Source: Setomelanomma holmii (lineage: Eukaryota > Ascomycota > Dothideomycetes > Pleosporales > Phaeosphaeriaceae). Taken from it: a DNA stretch of 64,000 bases. Made by a program: the position numbers and the translations under genes. The stretch is taken from the NCBI GenBank assembly GCA_010015745.1, contig ML978164.1, positions 254,445 to 318,444 of the forward strand, in the 5' to 3' direction. Shown one piece after another: positions 10,775-22,247 of this stretch (positions are counted from its first letter, which is position 1; every line of letters starts with the position of its first letter). The notes under the pieces are model-generated. The model saw only the letters and a list, made by a program, of their open reading frames with translations, did no database searches and was not told where the DNA came from.

Positions 10775-13516
10775 TCATCCAAACCCAGTAAATCCCTGCG
10801 CCCCAAACGCTTCCATCGGCCCCTGTCCCCCCTGCCCGTTCCCACCAGCATTCCCAACCCCAGCACCAACAACGCCGCCCTGCGTACTGCTATCGTTCAA
10901 AAACCAACTCCAGTCCTGATCAATGTCCATGGGCATATGCTGCCAGGAGAAATTATTCGTCGGGAGGGGGAAGTTGTTCATGCTATCGTCATCCACCCTC
11001 GTATTCAAATTCACGTGGCCAGATGCGGTGGAATCGCTAGGGTTGGACGCGGGGTTTGTAGGATCGAGATCGACTTCATTCAGCGCGTCCCAGTTGTAAA
11101 ACCCGTTGTACGTCGCGAACGGACTCGGGTCGGATTGCGTGTTGAACGGGAATGCGCTGCTCGGATTCGAGGATGCGGAGATGCTTGTTTTGGGCGTCAG
11201 GGTGAGGGGTTGGGTGTGTGTTTGGCTGAATAAATCGCTCCCTTTCGTTGAGGAGCCCGGTTTCTCGCTCGAGGACGTGTACTGTGAATTCGCCACACTC
11301 ATCGCGGGGCTGCGACTCGCTGCCGCAGCAATAACGCCTGGTGGTAAGGTTGGAGGGGGAGGAGGGTGGTCGACGTATTTGTTTCCGCGCTTGATACTAA
11401 TGGTACCAAAGTACGGAATCACAAACTCAGACTTGCTAGGGCACTCGTCTGAATCTGGATTTCCGCCTTTGAATTTCGACATCATTTTCTCGAGGACTTG
11501 GGCGGATTGGAGCGCGACTTTTCCGCCTTTTTCGCTCGATGCGCGCCGGAATATGTCGATGCTGATTTCAATCAGGCGGATGTCGGATTCGATGTCTTTG
11601 GGCGCGCTGTGTTGTGATGCCATGCCGAAGTTCAAGAGGCCGATTTGAATCAGCACAGCGGCTGTGAAGCCGATGAAGTCGATGGCTTTGCATTCGTATA
11701 GGGGTTGGACGGTGCCGGTGCGCAGTGCTTGGTAGAGACGGAGGACTTCGCGGGAGCCGTTGAGGCAGGCAGTGCGGGAGTAGGTGAAGCGTGGGTTAGA
11801 GGCGGATTTGAGCATGAAGGGGAGGTGGAGGTAGACGCGGATTTGGTGGAAGCAGATTTGGCCGATGAGGCGCTCGCGGAGCTCTGCGGCATTAGACTCG
11901 GCATCGGCGAGGAGCTCGGAATAGTCGAGCCAGGCGGGATCGAGTTGCTTCCAAAGGTCTTCGAGTTCTTGGTCAAGCTGAAGTGCCCAGGCGAATGACT
12001 GTTCTGCTATACCTTGGTTGCGATCGATGACGCGGCCGGCAAGTTGCGATACCTTTGTGATGGCCTTCGATGGATGCATGAATTCGCCGGTGCCGAGATC
12101 AGGCATTGTCAGGTCGCAATGTGAGTCGTTGATGCCGTAGGGCAGGCCTAGGAGAAGAGACAGGAAGCGGTCGCCGTGGAACAGCGCCCACCATATGCTT
12201 TCGTGCGCAGCAGAAGACGTGCGCTTGCGATGGAGGCCCTAGAGAATGTCAGTTACGTAGACGTGGTTTGGATCTTACAAACTTACCATAAGCTGAGCGT
12301 ACATCAAGCCCTTGCGGTACGCGATCCAAGCCCTACGCGGTTGCCCAACATCGGCATACCATTTTGATTTGAGGATGAGGCATTCCATGCCCTCCAGTGT
12401 TGCCGCGTACTCATCGTCAGACAAGACCCACCGGTCGACCGCCTCGATGTATTTGTCAACACCACTGCTCTCTTCCGACGAACAGATGCCGACAGATAGC
12501 ACAACAGTACCAATAGCACCGATATTACCACTGGTCAAAGCATGTGCTGCAAACTGTGACAATGTCTGATCAAGACCCGATGTGCCACTACATTTCCGCC
12601 TCCATGTTTGCCACCAGTCGCTATTGCTGGTGAGGAGCCGCGAAAGCTGGTCGTAAGGCGGTAACATAGCGATGAGTGCTTGCTTTGCCTTTTCTCTTTT
12701 GGCAGAGTAGGCCGTTGGGTCACCGGTGTCGATGATGTCGTCTTCATGTCTGTTCGTGACGGTGTAGCGATCATCCGCTGTTTCTGCTTGTCTGGGTAGA
12801 GTAGCTTTACGCGATGGATCGCGGAGACACGCTTGCGCTTCGGCATCGTTCATCTGCCATGGTGAGTATGGATTAGGATGTGTAAGGTGACATGAACTTA
12901 CAGCATCTTCAAGGACCGAGAGGATAGGGATGTGGTGACCTCGATTTGAGGGCACGCGTTGACTATTCGAAAGAATGTTTGATGAAGCTTCCGAGGTCAA
13001 CGGCGTCGGCGGGAAGGTATCCTTGTTGTATAGCGTCGTGGCCTTTGGCGAAGAAGTATCTGCTTGGCTCACGCTCTGGCTTCGACTCTCAGACTTGACA
13101 GTCTTGTCATCGAGCAGATTCTCAACAAGAGCCTCTAGTCGTGACACACGCTCACGCAGATTCTTTCTGTGGTCGACGACAACCTCTGGGTTGGCATGCT
13201 CTTGGTCGATGCATCTGCTACCGCGCGCAAAGCATTCCGAGCAGACATCCGGATTGTCAGGCTGGAAGATGCATCTGATCTTACGGCGACGGCCTGGGAT
13301 GGTCAGAAGGGTCCAGAAAGAACAAGACGACGGCAGTGAGGCAAGATACGAACGCTAAAAAGATGGATTGAGATAGATCGTAAACAAGAGAATGCAGATA
13401 GGTAGCGCGTTGCAGTAAATGGGCAGAAGTAACGACCAGGCCAACATACATTCAAAACAACTATGCGTTCCCTTCCGCATCTTTTTCCGTGTCGGTAAGG
13501 ACTCCTCCTTCGGCAT
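10775..13516 (-). CDS. Zn2Cys6 transcription factor with fungal-specific TF domain
   Basis: Putative nuclear DNA-binding regulator of 829 residues. Exons on the minus strand are 13516-13450, 13293-12902, 12853-12287 and 12238-10775. The zinc cluster is split by the first intron (13294-13449) and reads CFEC, RRRKIRC, then a nine-residue gap, CSEC and FARGSRC, which fits C-x2-C-x6-C-x9-C-x2-C-x6-C. A short coiled coil (RVSRLEALVENLL) follows, then the middle homology region (PF04082 type) with ESIWWALFHGDRFLSLLLGL around the third splice, and a Ser/Pro/Asn-rich tail with Gly repeats that may be an activation domain. The second intron (48 nt) is of 3n length with no stop. Target genes are unknown. 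Confidence 0.88.
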
Positions 13517-14329
13517 GTCGGTTTGCGTTGTGCACCAAGCTCACTCACACACTGTCTCCCAACTGTTGCTCGCAAAAATTCGTCCGGGACAGTCAGCCAC
13601 CGGAACCCGGATGTTCGACTGATATATATTCGATCTGCGCGACGGATTCTGATTGTTATCGAGACACCAGACCTCAAGAGACGTGCTTTCGATTACTTAG
13701 GCGCAGAGGAGTAAGATAGATTGCAACAGGCCGATAATGATGATGGCAGATGTCGCAAGTGAGAATCAAAGAAGGCCGGACGAACAATTCGTCCGATACG
13801 TCCGAGTCTTAGATCAGCGAGCAATGCTGAGTAATGACGCAGCACGACCAAGGTAAAGACCACGAAAGGACTACCGCTGACACCCAAGGAACTCTTAGTA
13901 TTCGCCAGAATCATATACACAGTTCGAAAATCAGGCAGACATATTTCGTGCGTCGTAGTGCTCGGGTTCTGATTGGCGAACAGATGCAACCTGCAGCACG
14001 AACCCATTTGAGCGAAAATTGCGAGGTGTGCAAGACGAATGAGGGCCGATTGAGGCTGAGTCGTATCATGGAATATCGCGGGCACAGGAATCAGCCGGAG
14101 CCCGTAACGTCCCTCCCCCGACGATGCATCGTGGATAGGGCGAGTAACCCCGCCATCTTTATATGTGAGCATGCCATGTGCCAAAGAACCTTGACGGGGA
14201 ACCTTTCATGTTAGACAGGGTAAGCACAGAAGATCAACATTCAAGTCATGTGTAGTGCACGGTACATGATCTTCATTGTCTGACCACTAGCCACAATCTG
14301 GCTGAGTATCATATGCCAGAATCACTTCC
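13517..14329. other. Intergenic region upstream of the Zn2Cys6 gene
   Basis: About 810 bp holding the regulator's promoter and the 3' region of the eIF3b gene. Open frames on both strands (for example minus 13693-14184) have no recognisable protein character. No RNA gene or repeat is seen. Confidence 0.45.
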
Positions 14330-16610
14330 TTACAAGACCTCCTCAGTCTCCTCGATGATTTCCTCAACAATCTCCTCAATCTCCTCCAAATGCCCGTCCT
14401 CAGCCACACCAGGCGTCTCGCCCTTCGCAGCGCTGAGCTCGAGGTCGGCGCCTTCCTCTTCGAGCCTCTGCGTAACTTCCTCGCGCCAGCGCTGCCATTC
14501 CTCGAGCATTTCCCGGCGTGCCTCCACAACAGCACGGTTGGCTGAGCTCTTCTTGGCAAGATCCTGTTCGTCGAAGACCTTGGAGTAGTTGCGCAGATTC
14601 TTGCGGATCTCCGCCTGCTCCTCCTTGGAAAGCAGCGTGGGTGGGCGAGGTCGCCAAAGAAGCTGCTTGAAGCCATCGATGTGCTCTTCGCGCAGCAGAG
14701 TTCCCTTGAAGTCGTAGAGATGGTATCCGTTCTCCATGCGGTGACGGAAGGCACTTGCAACGGTGGCAACGTAGCGGCCCGTAGGATCCCACTCAATGTC
14801 GGTAACACCGTAATGCTCAACCGTATCCATGAGCTGCAGGTTAGCATTGAGTTCCTTGTCACCCTTTTCGGACTCGTCCTTGGGCTTCTCGAAGCTAAGA
14901 TCCCAGAAGTCGAGCTCGAAAGACTGTTGTGATTGGAGGGCAGCGACAACGACGAATCGGCCCTTTGGCGACCAGTAAATTGCGTTGCTGTTCTTCTTGT
15001 CAACAGTGCGGATGTGGCGGAAATTGCCTGGCGCGCCGCCCTTCAGCTTCTCGGGCGCAAAGAACGACACGGCTGTCTTCGGGCCGACGGCAGCGTTAGG
15101 AATGACTTCACCAGTGGTGATGAGTACAAAGCGGTTGCCCTTAGGTTCCCATGCAAAGTTGATGACGGTGTCCTTGATCGAGTCGACAACTTCAACGGGC
15201 ACACCCTTCTCGCGGACGCGGAAAATCTCAAGGTTTGTGGCGAGCGACTTCTTCGACTTCGAGTGACGGTCGACCTTGACGCAGACGTATGCCGCGTCAG
15301 ACTGCCAGTGTAGCTTGGCGTCTGAGACGTTGAAGAGATTTCGTGTGCGGACAATCTCTTTGCTGGGAAGGGTCATGAGACCAACCTTAGCAGGATTGCT
15401 GCCAAGTTCTGGAGTCCAGTAGCAGAGAAGTTGCTCGTATGTCTTGATGCCCTCACGCTTTGGCGTGGCAGGCGCCCACTCAAAGTCCATAACACCCTCA
15501 ATCTTGATAGAGGACTTGTCAAGCAGGTTCATTCTTGGTAGTTCGTAAACCGCGATGGATGAGCCCTGTGTCATGCGCGCAACGTACTTGTCGTCCGCAG
15601 ACCATTTGAACGTCGGCCACTGCAACTTCTTCTTAACCGGATTACCGTCGGCGTCAATTCCAGCGGGCATGTCGATGGTCGCGAACGAACGCAGAGGTTT
15701 GCCAGTCGCAATGTCCCAGATGATGTAGTTCTTGCCGTCCTCTTCCAACGAAAGCGACGGCACCGGGTGGTTCTCGTCAACCTGCAGCGGGCGATGGGAC
15801 CATGTGGTGAGGTACTGTTCGCCAGGCGAGTAGTCGACCAGGTTGACGCCGGGATGTGCAAATCGCTTTTGCCTGCTCCATGCCTTGCCACCCCACAGCT
15901 GCACACCCTGCGCGTGCATTGAAGTGAGATGGGTTCCCCGCGGCGACCACTGTATGAAAGACTCTGTCCAGTTCTCACGGTCCACGATCATGTCTGGCGC
16001 CTCCTCCTTCTCGTTCCAGAACACGCCGACCTTCTCTGCGCGATAGAAAGCCATCTGGTCGCGGCTGTCTGGGTCCCCGAGCCACCATCGCAAGTGCTCC
16101 TTCTGCTCGAATGGCGCAATCTCGGGCGCGTGGTACTCCTCATCGATGCGGCCCTCCTTGCCATAACGGTCAATGTCGGTGAGCTTGTTCACAGCCATGG
16201 TGTGCTTCTTGTCGAGGGCGGTTCCATGGAGCTGCTTGACAGCTGCGACGGCCTCGGCGGGCGCGCTGTACTCGACGAAGGCGTATCTGTGTTGCTGTCA
16301 GCACGTCTGCTTTTCGACTACCTGCCTGCATGATCTTGTAAACGTGCCCCTCAGTCTTGCCATCGTCTCCAACTGGCATGTGCACACCATCTTCCTTCAC
16401 CTTGCCCACGCTGTTCAGCTTCCTCAGCACAAACTTGACCAGCTTGCCCTTGCTGTCCTCGGGCACAACGGGCAGGCCGTCAATGACGACAAAAGCGTCG
16501 AGCCCCTCATCAAGGCGGACCTGGAATTGTTCTTCGATGTCGGCAAAGTCGATTTGAGACTCGTCAAACTCGTCGTCCTCCAGCGGGAGGTTCTCGTATG
16601 AAGGTGCCAT
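14330..16610 (-). CDS. PRT1: Translation initiation factor eIF3 subunit b (Prt1)
   Basis: Core scaffold of the eIF3 complex on the 40S ribosome, 739 residues. Exons on the minus strand are 16610-16348 and 16286-14330. The N-terminus is acidic, then an RRM spans roughly residues 40-125 (FVVIDGLPVV, then YAFVEYSAPAEA across the splice). A WD40-like propeller fills the middle (RWWLGDPDSRDQMAF, FIQWSPRGTHLTS), and the Glu-rich C-terminus includes LLWRPRPPTLLS, the eIF3g/i-binding type region. The only frame that joins KTEG to YAFVEY needs a GC-AG intron (16287-16347, 61 nt, CTGAC branch, CAG acceptor). Identity is certain; the non-canonical donor is inferred from frame and homology. Confidence 0.96.
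16287..16347 (-). other. GC-AG intron in the eIF3b gene
   Basis: On the minus strand the exon ends GAGGG and the intron begins GCACGT. It ends CTGACAGCAACACAG. Nearby GT donors give a wrong frame into the conserved RRM. Confidence 0.7.
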
Positions 16611-17200
16611 GGTTGTATTGGGTGGGTGTGTGTGGTGGGGTTGGCCTCGCTTTAACGACGCGCAACAATCGCAAAATTCCAAAGTGCTGCCCGCACCCGC
16701 TAGAGTGGGGCATCACGTGCAGCGCGTCCTCTCGACCTCCATGCGCCAGGCGCAGTCGTATCAGTCATAGAGTGTGACTCTAACTACTTCCAGCAAATAG
16801 AGATACGAGATTCAGAAGCCACACAAGAGTCACTTTCTGATTTGTTTGGTTGCAACCACTACTTCACAATTACAAGGTTTGAGAACGACGACTGATCGCA
16901 TTTGTACACTACTGTTCTGCCATTACTCATTACCACCACCACAGGCCTCACCGCCGTAGTCGAATCGAAGGCGGAAAAGTGTCGCACGGGACTGTTTCTG
17001 AGTCAAGCCATGACGACAAGCAAAAGCACCGTGCCATGCAAAGGGAGTATAGTACAGAGAAATGGAAGCCTAATGAAAGAGGCGAAAATGATCAACACCA
17101 ATCGCAGCGGTATTCGCCCGCTTGGATTGGATCGTCGGACCGTTCAGCTGTACGGCCTCCGTCAGGTTACAATACTGATGTCAACCTGTCGATGCCCATC
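16611..17200. other. Intergenic region between eIF3b and ArfGAP genes
   Basis: About 590 bp with the eIF3b promoter and the ArfGAP 3' end. Plus-strand open frames here (for example 16902-17267) overlap the ArfGAP tail and show no family character. Confidence 0.45.
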
Positions 17201-20200
17201 TTACGATGCCACAAGCCGCCCACGGAAGGTAAACACTAAAGAAAGAAAGAATGTAAGCATTGGCTAGCCCTATGAGCCACGCTTACCGTCGGAAGTCTCG
17301 AAGTTGGGAGTCTTGACCAACCTTCCGCTTGCGGAGACACGTTTCTGCAGCCTGGCTTCCCGCTCACGCGCTCGCTCGGAGGGTGTACTACCATTGCCTG
17401 CCATGATGGACGGAAGTGAAGGCAGGGTATCACCTGTGGAGTTTGGCTGACTCCCTACCACTGGTGTTATGCGCTTACCAGCACGCTGCTCAGCTTTGAA
17501 GTCAAGGTATGACCGGGCTGCTGCACTCAGCGGTATAGGTGCAGGTTGGAGAGGTAGATCGGCACCGTTTTGGAGCAGCAGCTCGGCGACTGAGAAGGGT
17601 TTCCGCGTCGGTTGAGGTGTTGTTGGTCGAGCGCCAGGTCCTGGAGAGCCGGCTGGTGATGCAGAAGCTGAAGGCGATGCAGGATCCGCCGCAGCAAGGG
17701 CCAGGAATACAACATGTGTACCACGAGACCGATCGCGGGCGTTTGGGTTGGCTCGCAGGGCTAAAGCGTACAAGACATTGCTAATGTCGTTCTTCTTAAC
17801 TGACGCTAACAATGTTTCTTCCGAAGTCGCAAAGTGCGACATGCTTGGAGAGATGGGAGCGACGTAGGCTCTATCGGCGTATTTGGAGGTGATGAAATGG
17901 AGGCGCTGCTCGCGTGTCGACATCGGCCCAGGCTTGAGTGCTTGTTCCAACCGTGCTTCCCAGATCATGTTGCTCACTCTATTGCCAATCTTGAGAAGTA
18001 TCTCCACGATATCTGGCGTAAAAGAAGTAACATCCAGAGTGAGCGAGCGCACTTTAGTGATGTGAGTTCCAAGAGACCGGTGGATGCCACTGCATTCAAT
18101 GCAGATAATAATTCCCAAATTGATCGAAACCCAGTCGACCTTGATCTCTGAGCCACAGTCGGCGCAAACTTTGTTGCTAGGATCTGCATCGCGGACTTGC
18201 TTCAGCAGCTTGCCTTCCTCTCCCGTTGCCTCTTCTCTTCGGTAGCCGGGTCGGTCTCCAACTGTGGCATGTCGGGCTGGCGGTTTCGAGCTGTAATTGT
18301 TGCGGTGACTCGACATCGAAGGACTCTTTCCAGTCAAGACTGATGCTATATCGCGGCGTGTTTGGCCTGGCAGAGAATCGGTCGAAGGCCTGTCGCTCTT
18401 ACCGACAGTCTCGACAGCGGTTTGGAGAGCGTTGTTGACTGCGCTGATCCAAGACTTCATATCGTCCTCGTTGGTGGCCTGGTAGACGCGAGTATAATGC
18501 GGGGTAATGACCTCGAAGCAGAAGCGACGGTCAGCGTTGCGAGCCTCCCGGACAGAAGCCATGCGCAGGTCGATTGGTTCCATGTGGAGTTCGAGGCTCT
18601 GCTTCCAGTTTGTGTACTCTGAAAGCTTGCCTTGGTCGAGGACGACCCAGAATCTGAGTAGTTAGCTTCATATCGTGTACAAAGATAGAAGATACTCACT
18701 TATGCCAAGCTTGCTTGTTCAAGCCCTTAGGATCTACATGACTCCCTGGCCTACTCAGCGACCAGAGCAGACCTTCCTTTCGGTGAGCACCTTGGCCGCC
18801 CTCTGCGATTGCAGTGAGGTCTTTCTCCTCGAGGTCACGAATGCCTTTGAACTTGTCTGTTGGTGTTGCCGATACAATGCTTGCTTTTCTCGCTTCTGGG
18901 CTCTGCGGCATTGTTGTGGTAGGTACGCTTGTTGAGGACGAGCTCTGCGGAGGGCTGACTGTGCTCTGGAAAACGGGCACTATGCTACCTTTCCGGCCAG
19001 GAAGCTCAGCTTCTGATCTAGACGCAATTTTCGGTGCGCTCCCATTCGCAGTTGCAGTAGTTGCAATCTGCTGGGCTGATGGCTCATCGAAATTCTTCTT
19101 GGTCTTCTCCAATGCCCGTCTCTTCTCCTCTCGCTCGGTCCTTTGGATCTGGAATTCTTTATCAGCTTCCTTCACTTCGAGGCTCAAGGCTTCTAGTTGC
19201 GGTAGCATGGTATCGATCTTCTTCGCTGTGTCAAGATAGTACTTGGCTTGCGCATCCGCATATCGCGTAAGATGCGATAGGATGTCCTGGTCTTTTCGCC
19301 CACCATGAAGGTCTTGCATGAATGAAGAATAGTCGAATCGCTTAAGCTCAAAGTTGCGTCTCTTGGTCTGATATTTTGAGTCGGTCTCTGCTCGCTTCTT
19401 CTCCTTCAGTGAGTCTGTCCGTTGGCCAAGGTAGCGCCCAAGGTATTGATAGTAGTCTTTGCTCTCCTCTTCGAAATCTTTCCTCTTGGTCTCTGCCTGC
19501 TTTATGTCGACATTGTACAACCTGTGTATTGGGTCTATGATAGATTTCTGTATGTTGGAAGTATTTGTGCGCTCGTATGCCAGGATCTCTTTCGCGATCT
19601 TGTCAAAGTAGTTGTCGATCGCGGGTTGTACCGCGTTTGCATTCGACGAGGAGGCCTCCTTTAGTGCATCAATGAGGTCGGACATGGCATTGTTGCAGCT
19701 GACTTGTGCCTCCATGGCGGCCTCAGCTCGCTTCAGAACCTTCTTCCACCTCGTGCGCATGTTGCCTGTCTTTTGCTCCAGCGATTTCATGGTCGCTCTG
19801 AACAGCGGACCATCCTCGGTCTGGCTCAGATCTTCACCAGGTCTCGAGACATCGAGTTTCAGGGGCGTGCTATTGCTGGTGAGGGTGGTATTTTGACTTG
19901 GGATCAACCCAAGCATGTTCTCGGGTATAGCTTCGAATATAGGCGATTTCGGAGGGATGTTGTCCCATTCTCTGGCCTCATCCGCCGATTCACTCACGCG
20001 CGATTCTATCGACTGGTTGGAGGGGACGCGGAGGCGTGGCGGCACGCCCAGTTCGAGTCGTGGAGAGGATGACTTTGGACTCTGAAGTTGTCTCGCTGTA
20101 TCTGTTCAGGTCAGCCTGAACTCTTGCGCATACACTACTATCACTTACTCTGTACCCAGAAAGCGAAATTGGCCAATGTCTCGAGCTTGTGCGCACGCTG

Positions 20201-20963
20201 GTCGTATTCAACAAACTTCATACTGTCAGCAATTTGCCAGCCACATCAAAGGAGCATACAGACACTGCAAGTAGTGCGCCATCCTCCACCACGACTCTCG
20301 TTTGTCTTGGGAGGTGTCCATTTCCAAGACCACTGAAACTGCACTGAGGAGCTTCCGCCCGTGGTGTAGTCTCCGACCAATTCCACCTGCGGATTCTTGT
20401 GTAGATTGGGGTTGGCGTGAAACTCCCTCGTCACCAGATTGTCGAGGTCTTTGGAACTTGAGGCGAAGACGAACGTCAGGCCGTTGATGACTGTGTCAAC
20501 TAAACCAGAAGGTCCGATGTTCGATGTACTGTTGACATTGTAGATACTAGGCACCGCCAGATGCTGTCGCAATATGAATGTAAAGTTGAAGGTCAGCTCT
20601 TCGTCGTTTGGTAGGCGAATGACAAAGGACGGTGGCCCATCGCTCGGCGCATTTGATTCAGGGTCCTACAGACAGTGTTTAGAATCGGCAGCCCCCAGAG
20701 AATGTGAAACCGTACCTGAATGTACTCGATCACGCTCTCGTCGCCGAAATCTCGTTTCGCCCCATATCTCGTCGCAGGAAACGCATTGGGTGTGATGTTC
20801 AACAGTGTGCGATTGCGCGCATTCGTAATATTCAAAGAAGCAATCGAAACTTGCCCATGTTAGCATTGCAGTCGCATTATGACCAGGGGCTATGCATACA
20901 TCGCGTTTGGTCGCGCAGGTACAAGGCGCCATTCTCGCCGGCCTTGCTGTGGACAGCCCCCAT
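17201..20963 (-). CDS. BAR-PH-ArfGAP protein (ACAP/Csx2-like)
   Basis: GTPase-activating protein for Arf-family G proteins in membrane traffic. Minus-strand exons are 20963-20900, 20849-20716, 20665-20264, 20215-20149, 20101-18700, 18653-17287 and 17235-17201. The N-terminus MGAVHS fits an N-myristoylation signal. Next come a conserved fungal N-terminal region, a BAR helical region (MRTRWKKVLKRAEAAMEAQ onward), a Ser/Pro linker, a PH domain split by an intron (KQAWHK, then FWVVLDQGKLSEY), and an ArfGAP zinc finger (CADCG...CIECSGIHRSLG) with its finger arginine. Degenerate ankyrin-like sequence may follow. Two ends are possible: reading through to a stop at 17270, or a last 51-nt intron (17236-17286) with GTAAGC and TTTCTTTAG giving 12 new residues. 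The fourth exon's donor (GTCTGT) is weak. Confidence 0.9.
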
Positions 20964-22247
20964 GCCCGAGGATGGCTGCCGGAGCTCGTCGAGATGATGG
21001 CCGTCTCTTGTCGCAGCTCACGTTGCGCAGGTCAGGCTGAGCAGGCGCTGGAGCATGCCGTGGCCCCAGGGAGGGAGACAGCCGTGGAGGGTCTGGCGCC
21101 GACCTCAGTCGTAATGCAGGTGGAGCTTTAATTAATATGGGGTGCCGGCGCGCGCTTCGGGTTGGAGGGGAGTAGCGCGCTCTGATTAGAGCCACGCGGG
21201 GTCGAGCGCGAATGCGAGCAGGTGGTTGTATATATGTGGGTGAATAACGCTTCTGTGATAACACTGAGGAGACACGAATGCTCGGGGTGGGGCGATTATG
21301 TCGAGTGCGGTGGGTTGTGCGAAGAATAGAGGGGCTGTTGCAGCAGTCCGTTGTGGTGGGCTGTGTCGATCATTCAGGGCAGGAAAGGCTCATGCACATG
21401 TGTGAATGCTTTGCGCGCACGCTATCGACGGCGGAAACGGGTGTCACGCAGAAACGTCAACTAGTGAGACACGAGACAAAGCCATGGGTGACATGGGAGG
21501 ACTGCATGGCGCTGCCTAATGACTTGAGCCACAGCTTGCGTCCTTCCCTCGCCGCTCAGACACGACCGACAGGCAGAAGTATTGCTTTCTTTCAGTTTTG
21601 GCCATTCTATTTTCGTCCCGGACAAATACCGTGGAGAAGACTAGACGCAGTTTGAAAGGGTCGTCCACGAGAACACCAGCCATGGACATCGTGGGCAAGG
21701 ACGCCCTGCCATGTGCAATAAGCCCGATGCAGAAGCTCATCCACTGCAGGGGATTCTGGGATAGCCAGGAACCAGCCGGTGTCATGCATGATGCATCGAG
21801 CACTCTTGCAACAGCAAGAAGACTGTCTTCCCCCACTAGATCCTGGAAGAATGGTTCATTCCAGACAACAGGCGTTCTATCATTTTCGCAACCTTATGCT
21901 GACTCGTTGCACTGGCGTTGACACCAAACCAGCAATGATCCTCGACCCAACGTCCCTGCATCCTCGGCCAATCAGAACCCCCGCCTTTTCGCCGAACTTT
22001 TGGCACCGATAGCTCAATATCATCGTCGTCAACTTCTCAGCGTTGCTCTCGTGCTGAGTGATATTTGATCGTCAACGACTCAGCATTGAACTGCATCTTT
22101 TCTGTAAGTATCGAATCACGCAACAAATATTTGATCCACCAACACTCAAGATAGGTCCATATTCAAGTCGTTCTTGATCTTGAGGAAGACTTGCCGCACG
22201 AGTACATCTCGAGTCGTGTCAGCCAGAACCTGCTCAGCAATCGAGAG
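20964..22247. other. Long divergent intergenic region between ArfGAP and ATP11
   Basis: Almost 1.3 kb. The first 300 bp are GC-rich with CG-rich stretches near 21140-21210; the rest is average. A CCAAT box lies at 21968-21974. Near 22015-22095 two similar segments (CGTCGTCAAC...CTCAGCGTTG and GATCGTCAAC...CTCAGCATTG) form a weak imperfect repeat. No gene is supported. Confidence 0.5.
21968..21974 (+). promoter_or_regulatory. CCAAT box upstream of ATP11
   Basis: CCAATCA about 274 bp before the ATP11 start. In fungi this is the HAP/CBC complex site, which commonly controls respiratory genes. The match is seen; the function is inferred. Confidence 0.45.

Noticed and set aside
13693..14184. A 163-residue minus-strand frame upstream of the Zn2Cys6 gene
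   Set aside because: No motif, no intron signals and no recognisable composition; likely a chance open frame.
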